Below, in pieces: positions 1-14,300 of a stretch of 64,000 bases of DNA. Source of the stretch: Ilex aquifolium (Eukaryota > Streptophyta > Magnoliopsida > Aquifoliales > Aquifoliaceae); contig OX637393.1 of the NCBI GenBank assembly GCA_951799425.1, forward strand, positions 248,001 through 312,000. Direction: 5' to 3'. A model generated the notes under the pieces. The model ran no database searches, was not told the origin of the DNA, and saw only the letters and a program-made list of their open reading frames with translations. Positions within the stretch are counted from its first letter, which is position 1. Each line of letters begins with the position of its first letter. A program made the translations under genes and the position numbers.

Positions 1-1780
1 TTGATTTTTATACATTCTGTTTAGATTAGTGTATAAGTTAGACTTTATACAGTTTAATATAATCTAATTATATACATATTTTCTATAATAATAGAGTCAC
101 TTATTCTTCTTGTGATGCTCTTCCTCTTCCTACTAGACTCCTATTGCTCCAGGATTTACGACAAATTAGAGTCCTTAGGAGAAAATTTTTAGTTTCTAGA
201 TAAGTATTAAAGTTCTCAAGTAACAACCTCATTTATGGACTGTTTTAGAGTGTTTAATTCTTTTAATTGTAACAACATGCATTTTCCTTTATTAGTTGTG
301 TGATCATGCTGTAATTAGATACATTTGAGGGATAAGGTACATATGTCCCTTTATCTAGGTGTAATTCTTTTTTGGAAATTAATAAAATTATGCCCTCGTA
401 CCGTTGAGGTTCAACCCAGAAAAAAAAAACAAAAAAATAGTGACTCAAGTTGATCTCGCCAAAGAAGGTAGTTGTTGCCGTCAAGCTTGACGAAAACAAA
501 ATTGGTGATACTTGTAATTGGAAAAATGGTGGATAGTGGTATGTGTTAAAGAAGCGTTTTCAATTTAAGTCATGGTGGTCCATTTAAAAAAAAGAAAGAA
601 ATAAGGCTAGTGGGTCTACGTTTTAAGCTCTAATACCATGAAAGAAAAAGAGTTTGACATGGTGAATGTCTTAACCGTAAGGGGGCCTTGATATTGTATT
701 CATAATCAATATACAAGTGTTTGAATTTACAAGTGATAGTTGAAGGTTATTGAGAACTCTAAAGGATTGTAAGCCTAAAGATAATTCTACAATTTGGCTT
801 TATTTGACCACTCAAATTTTCGTCCACAATTTCCTTCTATCCACATCACATTCATTGCATTTGAAATACAATGTCTGATGTCAATTTTGGGCCCCTAATA
901 GGTTCACAGAAAGTGTAGAGATAGTAAAAAACAGATAGAAGAGGCCAATCAACAATTACACTTTTCAAATAATGCATCGATATAAGAATTAATCTCTTTA
1001 ACTTTTTTGTAGAATAGATCGATCATTCATTCAATTTCTATGTTCAATTACCGCATTTAGTCACCACAACTCACCTTAGACATGTGTGTTTTACGTAGTT
1101 AATTATTGGTTGTTAGCATGAGTCAATGGGTTGAAAGGTCATATTCAAAATCTTAGACCGTTCACCAGTTGAATTGGTCCAGTATGTTCTTAATTCAAGG
1201 AAATCAGGCATGCCTTAAATCAAAAAGAGTGCCTTAGCAGTCAGCACACACTTGTGGAAGGAAGGAAGGTAGCCTAGCCTAGCTAAATACCATCATGGTA
1301 ACACCTTTTTAATATAAAATTGATTCAATATTATTATAGGTTCTACTCTAAAACAAGTCTTCCATCCCATATGTGAGTGATTCAGTACAAGAAGACTTTG
1401 ATATTCGGCAGAAAGTTGCCGGACGACTTGAATTGTCAAATACGTATTTTACTCTCACAACAATTAAATTCTCATCAGTTAAATCAAACTGTTTTATAGA
1501 AATCACACCCTATTTTTAAGTGCATTCATTCATGTGTCAAATCTAATCCATTCTTACACCGACAATATTCCTATCGTTTTCGGCTAACTAGATTCCAACC
1601 AAAATCATTTCGGTTGACAACTAAGTCCATGAGATTTTTCTTACTGTAACAATGCCAGAAGTTGAAGGAACCTCGGCCAAAAAAATGAAAAGGAAATGTA
1701 TAAAATATCTAACAACTGGTGGGTGTCCTTGTTATGAAAGAAGAACAGTAGTTTCCAGGAAGTAACGAAGGAGCTGTGTG
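1..1780. other. Intergenic, no gene seen
   Basis: AT-rich sequence with no coding region I can support. At 627-638 there is a degenerate reverse copy of the plant retrotransposon primer-binding motif (reverse complement TGGTATTAGAGC), so part of this stretch may be an old LTR-element remnant on the minus strand. The last few hundred bases are probably promoter of the SEC14-like gene. Confidence 0.5.
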
Positions 1781-1792
1781 TAAATCACAACG

Positions 1793-1802
1793 TTATATAA
1801 AT
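1793..1802 (+). promoter_or_regulatory. Putative TATA box of SEC14-like gene
   Basis: TTATATAAAT lies about 440 bp before the start codon. It is followed by a pyrimidine-rich leader (about 2030-2150) typical of plant 5' UTRs. If transcription starts near 1825, the leader contains an upstream ATG at 1949 opening a 69-codon reading frame that closes before the main start. No transcript evidence is available. Confidence 0.4.
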
Positions 1803-2239
1803 GGGTCAACAGAGGTGGGACTACAAGGACGAATCAACGGTAGAGATAGACAAATTTCTCAAGGTACGAATCAACATACACCACACACACCTTCTGCTTT
1901 CTCCAAAGTTCGAAGCCAAACAAATTTTTGTTTTGTCTGCACATGTAAATGTGTCCGTCAGAGGCTTGTTTTAGAGCTTCAATTCCGAAAAGATCTATTC
2001 AGGAAAAAAAAATAAAGCAAAACAAAGGCCCCTCTTTTTCTTTCTCTTTCCTTCGGTCTATCAGTTTAATCATAAAAGTGGAATCTTTGCTGCATTTCTT
2101 TCCCCCTCTCTCTCTTGCTGTTGCTCTTGTTCTTCTTTCTTTTCACCAACAACAGTGACAGTGAGAAAAGAAAAGGGCTTTACCAGCTGTGATCTTTATT
2201 ATTGAAGTTTTGGTGGGTGTGCAATTTTGGAGAGAAGTA

Positions 2240-5200
2240 ATGGGTGTGGTTTCGGAAGAGGCGATCAATCGGTTCCATGCACTGATGAACATAGGTAAAC
2301 TCTCTTTTAGTCTCAGATCTCCGTTTCGTACTTTGCTTCAACTTACATTTACTCATTTTTACCTTCTTCTTTTTTAATTACCATTTGTTGTTGCTGATTT
2401 CGGGCAGTTGAGGAACCGCTAAAGAGAACATTCCAGGTTCGCATATTCTCCTTTTCATTAATTATTTTCAGCTCCTTTTTTTTTTATGATTCTGCATCTG
2501 AATTTATTTATATAAATAAGCAATATTTGAAATGTTCCATTGCTGAATTGTAAGTGAGATTGCTTGGAGAGTATACCGCCGATCAACTACTTTTCATCTG
2601 CAAAATTACTGCTTTTTTTTGTTCTTTGCTCTATTTTGATAATTCTGAAAAAATGTGGAAATTAAAAGAAATTATTATTTTTGGAATTTTAGACTTTTCG
2701 CTGTGGGCGAATAAAATATAAACTGCTACTCACTATGGTTTTTTTTTTTCTTTTCTTTTTCTCAATTTCCCACATACCAAATGAAAGGATTTATTTTATA
2801 GTTACTTTTTGGGGTTTTGCTTATGAAGTTTGTGGGGAGTGCAATACTAGATTTTGTAATTTTCAGGTCAAATTCTTCCATCTGTGTCATGACTGATTTT
2901 GAGGTTATTGATTGGCTGGCTCCTCCAACTTTATTTACAATGGTCACCATATTACTTGGGCTCCTTTGTAAAGAACAGTAGTGGTCATAATGCCAACTTC
3001 TTTGGTTATATGAAATAAATATTACTCTTTCTGTAATATGTTGCATCATGTTTGATGAGAACTGTCTATTCAGCTTTTCTGAAATAAAGTAACAAGGTTT
3101 GTCATTAGTGCATTCAATGTTGTTGTTGTTGGATACATTTGTTTCTATACAAAAGAAAATAGATCTTTAAGTGTCTTGAATGAATTTATGTAATCTTTTC
3201 CGGATTTTCCTTTGTCCATCTGCAGAATGTTCACCAGGAACATCCAAGAGAAGCTCTGGTTCGTTTCCTAAAAGCAAGAGAGGGAAATGTTGCCAATGCC
3301 CACAAGATGGTCAGGCTCCACTTCTTTTTGGTTAAATATTATTCAAAACATTTTATGAGATGGAATCATTATTATTGTCATCTTCTCTGAATTAATGAGA
3401 CAATGTTTGTATAATATTTCAGTTGGTAGATTGTTTGAAGTGGAGGGTGCAGAATGAGATTGATGATATATTAGCGGTAAGTGTGTAATTCACTCAACTT
3501 TGGTGTCATCAAAGAGCTGAACAAGTGATCACTTTAATGTATGCATGTGTTAAGGTTTTTGCATACTCGTGAATTTTCTTGTACATTTTATCCCATTTTG
3601 GAAATAAAAGTGGTTAATAGCTTACCTCTACCTTACATATGATAATAAGTAATTGAAACTTGATAAATTTTTTGTTGTATGAGATGCATTATGCGAGACT
3701 GAATGATAATCATATTGAACAGTGCCTCATGTTCAATCCGCTAGTTTACAGTATTAGGTGTTCTCCACTTGTTAATGCTTCCCATAGATATATCCTTTGT
3801 AGCCTTATATATACGGAAGAATTTCCACTTTTACAATGCTCCAACTCTCTCTCTCTCTCTCTACAAACTAGACACAACCACTGTGGCAACTGGCAAGGTA
3901 TCTCCACTGCTATCTGCACAGTAATGTCGTTTTTCACTTATTTCAAACTGTATAATGGTATTGCTTATTTTATTGCCAAGTAGTGCTGTACTCACTGGGA
4001 AATGAGTGATCAATGCGTCTTAGTGTTCTATTTTCTGTATCCTGAGTGCAGAAGCCCATCGTTCCTGCTGATCTGTACAGAGCTATACGTGCTTCACAAC
4101 TTATAGGATTACCAGGATACTCAAAAGAGGTGCTTATAGTTCCACTATATCTTGCTGCATGGGGTTCACTTTCAGATGGAATTTGAATATTTAAAAAAAT
4201 GTGGTACTTCATGTACTCTTAGTCACAAGTATTGATGTTATCACTTACAGGGCCTTCCAGTCTTTGCTATCGGCGTAGGTCTCAGCACTTTTGACAAAGC
4301 ATCTGTAAGGGTTCTTGAAATTCCTTTACTTGTAAGTTTAGTAGCTCACTTGCATTTGAAGAACAGCACATAAGAATTATGGACATGGACACAACATATA
4401 AAGACATGTTTTGAATAGGCAAAAGTTGCACATGGAAACAGGAATGAATAATGTATTTTTCATGTATAACAGTGTTTTATGTTTGACAGATATTAGCTCG
4501 TGATTTTTTGTATAGGGGTAGCATTAAATTTGTAACTTGTAAATAGAGGTAATCACTAATCAGTTATGTAGCAAAGATAGGAACACAGTAAGGACAATCT
4601 GTGCACGTGTCCGTGCAGGCATATATGCACTTGTATGCATCATTAACATGATAACTCATTCCACCTCCTCCCCCCATCCAACACGGGTCTACGATACGTT
4701 CATACTAAAATCTTTTTGTGTTATTTACATGATGAATGTCATTGTTGTTAAATAATTTTTTACAACCATTAATTTGATTGTTTTTTGCAATTATAACATT
4801 TCTGTATAGGGAATCATATGCCTAAAGTGTAGGGATTAGTGATCAAATGTTGTGCTTGTCCCAGAAGTGAGGGCTTCAAGTCTGAAGTTATAAATGTTTT
4901 GTTTCCTTATTAAGGGCTTGTCTACAAGGTGTTGGACAGACATCCAGAAGTTTATAATAATTCTGTTGTCCAAAAGTTTGTAACAGCCAACAGCTGCTTC
5001 TTTGAAGTGTCCATGATTTTTAGGCATCAAGTAAAACATGAACATATGGGAATAAAAGGAGACTTATAGAATGACAGATTGTTTTGGCATTACCTGCTTA
5101 ATAATGCTTTTATGTTATTACAAAGGCAAAGGTAATACTAAGGACAGTAGATTACTTAATATAAATTGGCATTTGCACAATTTGAAAGGAATTTGATGTT

Positions 5201-7988
5201 TAGGCCCTTGTAGCTTTGATCTTTGCACCATGCAAATTCTATCATTTGGTTAGCATACTATTTGATGTTGAATGATCATGTATTACCCTCAAGTGTTGTA
5301 TCAACACTACACAATGTTTTGTATGTGCAATAGACAGCTTTCTGACATAGGGATGGGCCTTTCACGTGAAATCAACCTTATGATGTTCCAGTGATCTAAA
5401 TCCTTGCAGCTGGAGTAGCATCTGCTGTTACATCGTTTTGATTCCAGATGGATTCAGTTCCTTTTTTTCTCTCTTTTCTTGTTGCATTTCTTTCTGTTGT
5501 AGGGTGTGTGGAGAATGCCTGTATAAGTATTTCAATACTTAATATCATGAAATACGTTGTCTAAACTATACACATGTTACTTACTTTCAGCTCCACTACT
5601 ATGTGCAATCACACATTCAAATCAATGAATATCGGGATCGTGTCGTTTTGGTGAGTGGAGCATGGGATGCTCAAATTATCTTCTTTTTTTTTATATTCCT
5701 CTTTACCTTCATGCAGTATCTCAACTTATTGATTTTGCTGTAGCCTGCTGCTACAAAAAAGTATGGGAAACATATAAGCAAATGTGTGAAAGTGTTAGAT
5801 ATGACGGGCCTGAAGCTTTCAGCATTGAGCTACATAAAGGTATATCAGTGGAAAGGTTTATGTTTTGGCATATAATATCTCTCATAAATAATGGGGAAAT
5901 ATCTTTCTTGCTTCCTATTATGATTTTTGAAGATATCGAAATTATCTTCAACGTCTCTTAGCATCAAGAATAAAATCATTAGGTATTTTATTTCAGTTTA
6001 CTGAGGTTGGAAGGCCTTCAAATGCCACAAATATGTAAATGTGGTTCATCTTTTCTTTGTTGATTTTGCTCCATTTCCCTAGGTACTCAAGTAAGAATGG
6101 AAATTCTTCTACAAATCCCCATTCAGATCACCATCCTCTACTTCTTTTTCTATTTCTTTTATAGGCGCGTGAAATAAAATATATTATCAAGGGTTCCTCC
6201 TAAACATGTTCTTGATCAAAAAAGATAACAAAAGAAAAAGACCAAGTGTGGAATAATGTGGATCTCAATGATTGAGGGGAGGACACACAAAAAAGAGCCA
6301 AAATCTACAAATAGTATGAATTTTGCATAACTTTGATATATCCATTCCAAAGTTAGAAGTGACTTTTCCTTCAATCAGTTGTGTGTGTGAGAGAGATAGA
6401 TTTGAACTGCATAGCAGTGCGAAAACTCTCTTCTTGTAATCTGGAATGATGTAAAAAGGTATTGCTGACTTTAGGTTCTAAAATTTGTGAACCTATGGCA
6501 ATCCGAGTTTAGCTTAGACTAACTGATGTTTTGTCTGCCAGAATTCATGAAAGTTGAAGTATATTTTATTCCCTGGAAGAAGTCAATTGAAGATATTTTT
6601 CTGTTTTCACGTGCCAAGGAGTGTCCTTGTTGAGTTGATTTTGTAACTCCTTGGGACTCCCTGTAAAACAATTGACACTGGTGATGCTTTCGTGCAGCTA
6701 CTGACTATTATTTCTACCATTGATGACCTCAACTACCCAGAGAAGACACATACATATTATATAGTGAATGCTCCGTATGTATTTTCAGCTTGTTGGAAGG
6801 TTAGTCTCCCCATTCTTGTCCCTTGTGTTTTATTTTCTCTTTTTATTAAAATTTGTCTGCAATCATCGATACAAGATTAGCACCTGAAGATATCTCATTT
6901 AGGAATATAATGTCTTTCTTTCCCTTGTAAAAATGGTATGAACTTTTTTAGAGTGTGCTATTAATGTAACACTCAAACTCCAAGCAGGTTGTCAAGCCTC
7001 TTTTGCAGGAGAGAACAAGGCTAAAAGTTCAGGTGTTGCCAGGTTGTGGGCGAGATGAGCTGTTGAAGGTAAGGCAATTTACTTGGAATGTTGGTTTTGT
7101 TGAATAATTGAGTTTATCTACTCGTGCATCTTTGTTTTTAATTTATTTCTGTCAATTTGGTTAATATGGAGATTTGGGAGCTTGTAGGGTTTTTTTTTTC
7201 ACATTGGCCTGCATAGTTTTACCTTGTAAACCTGATGACAGTGAGGGCATATCAATAAATTCGATAATATTTGAGCTAGTCAAGAAGGGTTGTTGCAACG
7301 CTTATTTTAGGGAATATCTCAACTGTGAATCCAAAATTACTGCTGAAAAAAGACTCAATTTTATTTTAAAATTGCAAATTCCCATGCCACCAGCAAGTGG
7401 TGCTAATTTAGATGAAAAAGACCCTGTTCATTTGTCAAATAATGGAACTAGCTATGGTCTTCGCTAAAATGCACACCTTAGTGTTTGCAGCTTGCAGAAA
7501 GGAGCAAGTCTAGCTTGGATAAACACTCTAGTACTCATCTTGTAACCCTATCAACCATGTTATGAAAAAACCAACTGTAAACAGGCACTAACTTTTCATC
7601 CATTCCCTACTTTATTCCTTCAAATGTTTAGTACTGTGATTTGGCGAATTGCATTTTGGTGTAGATAATGGACTACTCATCCCTCCCGCATTTCTGCCGA
7701 AAAGAAGGTTCCGGATCTTCCCGACATTCAGGATATTCCTCCGCCAATTGCTTTTCCTTGGACCATCCTTTTCATCAACAACTTTACAGCTACATTAAGC
7801 AGCAAGCGTTGATCCGTGAACCTGTTGCACCAATCAAACAGGGATCTATTCATGTGGATTTGCCAGAGGCTGGTGTGGAAGAAACAGAATTTGCCAAGAT
7901 CTTAGAATCTGAGTTCCAGAAGTCTGGGAATCAGGATGGGCTTGCCGAAGCATTGGATAACCTGAAATCCGATAATGATCGAACCTAG
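2240..7988 (+). CDS. SEC14-like phosphatidylinositol-transfer protein (CRAL-TRIO)
   Basis: Eleven exons: 2240-2294, 2408-2436, 3226-3309, 3423-3476, 4052-4129, 4251-4304, 5591-5650, 5744-5839, 6698-6799, 6988-7068, 7665-7988. They join without frame conflict into 338 residues; every intron except the first is phase 0. The start MGVVSEEAINRF matches plant SEC14-like proteins. A CRAL-TRIO N-terminal helical region spans about residues 15-75 (LVRFLKAREGNV), and the lipid-binding CRAL-TRIO domain about 80-250 (SKEGLPVFAIGVG, YYIVNAPYVFSACWK, then LPHFCRKEGSG). Family members bind and exchange phosphatidylinositol or phosphatidylcholine in the cytosol and at membranes; the ligand here is inferred. 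The tail after residue 260 is hydrophilic. The protein resembles the At5g47730/At1g55840 group as I remember it. The gene ends convergently with the WEB-family gene. Confidence 0.93.
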
Positions 7989-9100
7989 AGAGTCAATTCC
8001 TCTGTTGCGGTGATGATTACAACAGTTGAGACTCGATGTCTTTGATAACTGTTAGATTGGGCAATGGGGTTCTATTGCTCTTATAATTATAACCATGGAT
8101 GTCCAATATTAGTATATGTAATAGTAGCTAATATTATTTTAATGCGATACGATTCATGTAACTTGACCTGCTAGCTGGATCCTCAGTTTAAAGCTGTCCC
8201 CAGCAATATGATGTAGGAAGAAATCTTAGTTGCACAGCTATTACTGAAACTCTGATCTATAGAGAGCTAAGTATGAGACAGCATGACATTCACATCCCCT
8301 TTTTTCTTTTTTTTTGAGGCGGGGGGGGGGGGGGGGGGGGGAGGGGGGGGACTGGTGTTGATGTGATAGCCAGGAATGGTTTTTTTGGGTAAGTATAGCC
8401 AAGAATGCTAGATACAGCAGCAGTTTTGCTTAAAATAAGGTTGTTGCTGAAGGTGGTCTAGCTCAGTACTACTATGGGCTTTATGGTTGTTTTGTGGTCT
8501 TCCTTTTTCTGTTAGCCTGAATGTATGGTGGAGTTGGTTTAGAGTATAAGTTGGTGGATACTACTAGTCTGTGCCAGGCATATTGGTATTGCTCGGTTTT
8601 GAAGTTTGAGTTGGTGGGCAACTTCTTGACTCTTGGGTGATCCCCAGGAAGGTAACATAACAGTAAGAGACATGTTTACATAGTAAGTCTCTCTGGTATA
8701 AAAGCATCACATCCGTTTGAAAACTTGTAGTGGCCCTGGAGAGCAATAAAGAGCAGAGATCTACTGAGATGTTTAACTTAGTTCTGCCATTTATATTCCT
8801 CCCCTGAAACCACACAACACGAGAATAGAGTCGTTTCTTATTATGAATCCAATCCTCACATATACAAAACCAAAGATAAAAGCTTCTCTTTTCTTTTTGA
8901 GCCAAAAAAATTATCATTTTTTTTTCTAATTTCTTCACCAAGAAGATTGAAAATCCACCTATTTTTAACACATTTCTCAATCTATAATTACCTGAAAATG
9001 CAGTATATTTTCCAAACTGATGCTCTCCTTTTCCCAACTGGGGAACCAATCTGACTTCTATGGAAAATATTCCTTTTAATTCCTAGTATTGCAAGTTTGA
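7989..9100. other. Convergent 3' regions of SEC14-like and WEB genes
   Basis: This 1.1 kb separates two stop codons facing each other and should hold both 3' UTRs. A 161-codon minus-strand reading frame (8564-9049) resembles nothing I know and is probably fortuitous. A poly-G run lies at 8319-8350. Confidence 0.6.
8319..8350. repeat. Poly-G tract
   Basis: A run of about 20 G, then one A and eight more G, preceded by a T-rich stretch. The length is unreliable because such runs are prone to sequencing and assembly error. Confidence 0.9.
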
Positions 9101-11040
9101 TCACAATTCTCTCTCTTCCTGGATAGAAGAAGGTTCTCCCACTATATTCTTTTGTTCTTTTTCACGCCACTTCCGGAGTTCACCCTCTATGGCCTGTTTT
9201 GCTGCCTCAGCCATCTCTGCTTTCTTTAAAGCATCCTCAGTTGCAGCTTTTATATCCTCAGTCTCTTTCAAGCTTTCCTCCAACCTCGTGAGTGTTTCTT
9301 GTTCACTTGCATTTATGGATTCTACTTGCGCCATGGCAGTTGCCACTTTCATATCAGCCTGGTTTCTCAATACCTCGACTTTCAATTTCAAGCACTCAAA
9401 TTCCCCAGCCGATAATTTGATCTTGTCATCAGAATCTGAATTTGTAGCAAGGGCAGCATCACTCCTAGCCGATGAGTTATGAATCTGATCTTCTGCAAGT
9501 TTCTCTGCTGCTTTGGCTACTTCAGCCTCTTTCACTGCAATTTGTAGCTTTTCCTCTGTTTCCTTTGCCACTACAAGGGCAGTTCTGGTTTCTTGCTTCA
9601 ACGTTTCAGCGTTCCTCTTCATCTCTTCTGCTTCCTCTCTTGCATGTTTAGCTTCTGTTGACAGGTGTTGGAGTCTTGGCCTCATATCATTAGAAGCGTC
9701 TACTGTGTTGGATTCTCCTGTAAGAGCCTCTTCAAGTTCTGATTTGCTTTTGCCTAATTCAACTCGCAGGCTCTCAGCAAGTGATTCCATTTTTGATTCT
9801 TTCTCCTTCAATTCAGAGTTGTCCCTCTTCACATTCTCCAATTCCCTCCTAAGGGAATCCACCAAACTATGAAGGGAGCTTTCTTCGTCTAAAACTTCCT
9901 GCAGTGCCTTTTTAGCATCATCAAGCTCTGAAGTAGCAGTTTTTAAAGCATCAAGATCTGAGGAACGGACATTTGCCAATTGTTCTTGTAGAGCTCCAAT
10001 TGTCTCAGCTGTTTCTTCAAGCTTCTCGTCAAGATTTCCAGCGATTTCAGGATCAAGTTCTTCCTTCAAAAACCTGATTTTCTTTTCCACTTCTTCCTTA
10101 GCTATTCTATGAGATTTCAGGCAATCTTGTTTTTCCGTCATAAGTTTTTCTCTCTCTTCTTGAGCGTGAAGAGAGGCTAGCTTTACCTGGCCAAGCGTTT
10201 CACACATGGTTCTGATTTCCTTTGAGAGCTCACTTGACCTCTCCCGGTTAACTTTGGTCATGTGTTGGGCATCTGCAGCCTCTTGGAATGCAGCTAACTT
10301 TGCCTCTAATGCTGCATCAAAATCCTGACGAAGATTTGTGAGCTCCTGTTTTGCAGAAATAAGTTCCTCAGAAGAGGACTTGTACTGTTCTCTTTCATTG
10401 TCGACATCTTGTTTCCAAGCACCAGGGCTTAACTGGGGTCTGCTGGTTTTCTCTTGTTCAAGTTGTTTGGCTCGATTCTTTGCAGAATCCATTGCCTCAA
10501 TTGCTGTTAGCTTGGATTCACCAACTGTCTCAAGCTTGCTTGTTACTTCTTGCAATGTCCTATTGGCCTTTTCCAGTTCACGTAGTGCTTGAGCTTTTAT
10601 AGTTTCCGCACTTCTTATTTCTTGTTCAAATTTGTTGAGTTCTTTTAGGGCCAAATGAAGCTGTGTCTCTTTCTCCAGTACTCTCTGCAATAGATCAACA
10701 AGAATTTTTCATGAAATCTATTATTGGCATCATAAATCTGGACCTGCTCTAATTTCTCATTGCAAATAAATATTAACATGGAACACACCTCTTCAGCAGC
10801 TTTTGACTTCTTAACAACAGGCCTAGCCTTAGGTGATGCTCCAGTTTCACCAAATAGACTAACAGCAGCCTTCACAGATTGAAATGGAGCTCTGGTGTCT
10901 ATCTCTCCCACCTCTGTCTTAGGAGAACCTGTGGTCCTTGGAGTTCCTAAGGGTTTTGGAGAACCAATTGCACCTGGAGAACCGGAGGCCCTTGGGGAAT
11001 CGGTGACATTTTGGCGAGTTCTTGTGCTTAAACCGAACAT
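9101..11040 (-). CDS. WEB-family (DUF827) coiled-coil protein
   Basis: Two coding exons, 11040-10789 and 10684-9101, give 611 residues. The N-terminus (MFGLSTRTRQNV) leads into a Ser/Thr-Pro-rich stretch with repeated SP/TP sites at about residues 15-42, probable phosphorylation targets. The family signature GEIDTRAPFQSVKAAVSLFG follows at about 45-64. The remainder is almost entirely heptad-like coiled coil rich in Glu, Lys, Ala and Leu. The family includes WEB1, PMI2 and PMI15, which act in chloroplast photorelocation and actin control, and At5g55860-type proteins; the exact role here is unknown. A 3' splice site at 11061-11062, 20 bases before the ATG, suggests a 5'-UTR intron whose upstream exon I could not place; it could lie near or beyond the tandem array. 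Confidence 0.9.
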
Positions 11041-11383
11041 TATGTATCTTCTCTTGTGACCTGCAGGATCAATATGGAATGAAGTAACATTTAGGGGAAA
11101 GAAGTGATTTTTCATCAGTCCAACTTATTCTTTAATCATCGAATACTCTAGCATTAGCAAAGTTGGCGTTTATGGTGAGAAGGAAGAGCTCAAGTAAGAT
11201 ATCTCTCTCCTCCTCCCACCCCCAAACCCAACCCTGCCCATGTATACCAATTTAAGTCTTTCATTTCACAATCTACGACCTATATAAAATTGGAAATGTA
11301 TGCCCACTGCTGCATATCCAAATTGAACCATGTCTATTAAGTGATATATGCATTATTGAAGTTCCATTATTAATTTTTCTACC
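11041..11383. other. WEB gene upstream region
   Basis: Leader and probable 5'-UTR intron of the WEB-family gene up to the edge of the tandem array. A pyrimidine-rich patch lies at about 11200-11240. No other feature is seen. Confidence 0.5.
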
Positions 11384-14300
11384 ATTTATTGCCATGAAAG
11401 AATAATTACAGCTTGCTTGAGAGAGAGAAACGAAGGAATTTTTCAGAATTGCAAAAAATGAGAAATACATACAGTTCAGATATAAAAGATCCAACAAGTA
11501 TAGAAACAATATATACCTTAAAAGATATTCACCATTTTTACAAATGGGCAACATTGTCTACAATGCTAGTAGGTACCGTACATGGAATATGGCATAGAAA
11601 ACCAAAAAACAAAAGAGAATGGCATGGGGATGAAAACACAAGATGATTTGGTAGGCAGATACTTGTTTCTTTTTCTTTAAAAAAACCAAACAACAAACAA
11701 ACATTTAGCAGTCAACAAGAAAAATATGTAAAGGTGTTCCGATTTCCATGGGTAATTTAATGTGGGTACTTTTGGCTCATCATTTGATGAGGAGATAAGG
11801 CCCTGAAAATAAGAAATCCAAAATTTTCTTGCTTGTCAAGAGTTGAGAGACAATTGCGGGAAACATTGGCCTCACCAAACCATCCAGGTATGAGTGAGTG
11901 ACTGAGTTTTCCAGAGGCCTCGACTCAAAATAGAATGTTATTTTCAAAGTTTTGCGTGTTTTGCTCCTTGTATCTCAACTGAACCACTCATTAAATAGAT
12001 TCATATTTAAAATTCGGTCAAATTACACTTTTTATCTTTAAAGATTTAAAAAAATTTATTTTGTATCATCAAAAATTAATTTTTTTATATTGTGCTACCC
12101 TTAATGGATTAAAAGTCATTTTGCTTATGTTGCTCATTTCGTCAAAAACTATCCCTTTCATGGTGACAAAAGAGCAACGAATTGGGCGGCCTCACACGGA
12201 CCCTACTAAATTTTTGTGTATAAATATATATATATTTAATTGTCATAGTTTAAATTTTTTTAATTATTAAAAATTATTTTTCGTAGTTTTTGAGATGCAA
12301 AATTATTGTCAGGAAAGAATAATTACAACTTGCTTGGGAGAGAGAGAGAAACCATGAAATCTGTCAGGATTGCAACAAACAAGAAATACATACAGTCCAT
12401 ATATAAAATGTACAACAAGTATAGAAACAATATATATACCTCAAAAGATATTCACCACTTTCACAAATGGGCAACGTTGTCTATAATGCTAGTAGGTACC
12501 GTACATGGAATATGACATAGGAAACCAAAAAAGAGGAGAAAGGGGATGAAAAAACAAGATGGTTTGGTAGGTAGGTACTTGTTTCTTTTTCTTTAAAAAA
12601 ACCAAACAACAAACAAACATTTAGCAGTCAGCAAGAAAAATATGTAAAGGTGTTTCGATCTCCATGGGTAATTTAATGTGGGTAATTTTGGCTCATCATT
12701 TGATGAGGAGATAAGGCACTAAAAATAAGAAATCCAAAATTTACTTGCTTATCAAGAGTCGAGAGACAATTGCGATAAACATTGGCCGCACCCAACAATC
12801 CATGTATGAGTGAGTGAGTGAGTATTCCAGAGGCCAGAGGGTCCCTCGACTCAAAATAGAATGTTATTTTCCAAAACTTTGCATGTTTTGCTCCTTGTAT
12901 CTCAACTGAACCACTCATGAAATAGATAGATATTTAAAACTCGGCCCAATTACACTTTTTATCTTTAAAGATTTAAAAAAAATTATTTTCTATCATCAAA
13001 AATTAAATTTTTTATATTGTACTACTCTTAATGGATTAAAAGTTAGTTCGCTTTTGTTGCTCATTTCGTCAAAAACTATCCCATTGACGGTGACAAATGA
13101 GCAACGAATTGGGCGGCCTCATACGGGCCCTACTAAATTTTTGTGTATAAATATATATATTTCATTATCATAATTTAATTTTTTTTAATTATTTAAAAAT
13201 TATATTTCGTAGTTTTCGAGATGCAAAATTATTGTCATGAAAGAATAATTACAGCTTGCTTGAGAGAGAGAGAGAAACCATGGAATCTGTCAGCATTGCA
13301 ACAAACAAGAAATACATACAGTCCATATATAAAAGGTTCAACAAGTATAGAAACAATATAGACCTCAAAAGATATTCACCACTTCCACAAATGGGCAACG
13401 TTGTCTACAATGCTAGTAGGTACCGTACATGGAATATGTCATAGAAACCAAAAAAGAGAAGAGAAAAGGGATAAAAACACAAGATGGTTTGGTAGGTAGG
13501 TACTTGTTTCTTTTTCTATAAAAAGACCAACAACAAACAAACATTTAGCAGTCAGCAAAAAAAAATATGTAAAGGTGTTCCGATTTTCATGGATAATTTA
13601 ATGTGGATAATTTTGGCTCATCATTTGATGAGGAGATGGAGCACTGAAAATAAGAAATCCAAAATTTTCTTGTTTGTCAAGAGTCGAGAGACAATTGCGG
13701 GAAACATTGGCCGCACCCAACCATCTAGGTATGAGTGAGTGAGTGAGTATTTCAAAGGCCAGAGGGCCACTCGACTCAAAATGGAATGTTATTTTCCAAA
13801 GCTTTGCGCGTTTTGCTCCTTGTATCTCAACTGAACCACTCATGAAATAGATCCATATTTAAAATTCGGTCAAATTACACTTTTATCTTTAAAGATATAA
13901 AAAAAATTATTTTGTATAATCAAAAATTAATTTTTTTATATTGTACTACCCTTAATGGATTAAAAGTCCGTTCGCTTCTGTTCCTCATTTCGTCAAAATC
14001 TATCCCATTAACGGTGACAAAAGAGCAACGAATTGGGAGGCCTCACACGAGCCCTACTAATTTTTTGTATATAAATATATATTATTAATTATCATAATTT
14101 AAATTTTTTTAATAATAAGAAAAATATTTTTCTTAGTTTTTGAGATGCAAAATTATTGTCATGAAACAATAATTACAGCTTGCTTGAGAGAGAGAGAGAG
14201 AGAGAGAGAAACCATGGAATCTTTCAAGATTGCAACAAACAAGAAATACATACAGTCCAGATATAAAAGGTCCAACAAGTATAGAAACAATATATACCTC

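Noticed and set aside
8564..9049. 161-codon minus-strand frame after the WEB gene
   Set aside because: No recognisable domain and odd composition. It lies where two 3' UTRs meet; no start context or splice support.
9189..10592. Long plus-strand frames opposite the WEB gene
   Set aside because: They mirror the low-complexity Glu/Lys/Ala coiled coil on the coding strand and come out Ser/Phe-rich, a shadow effect.
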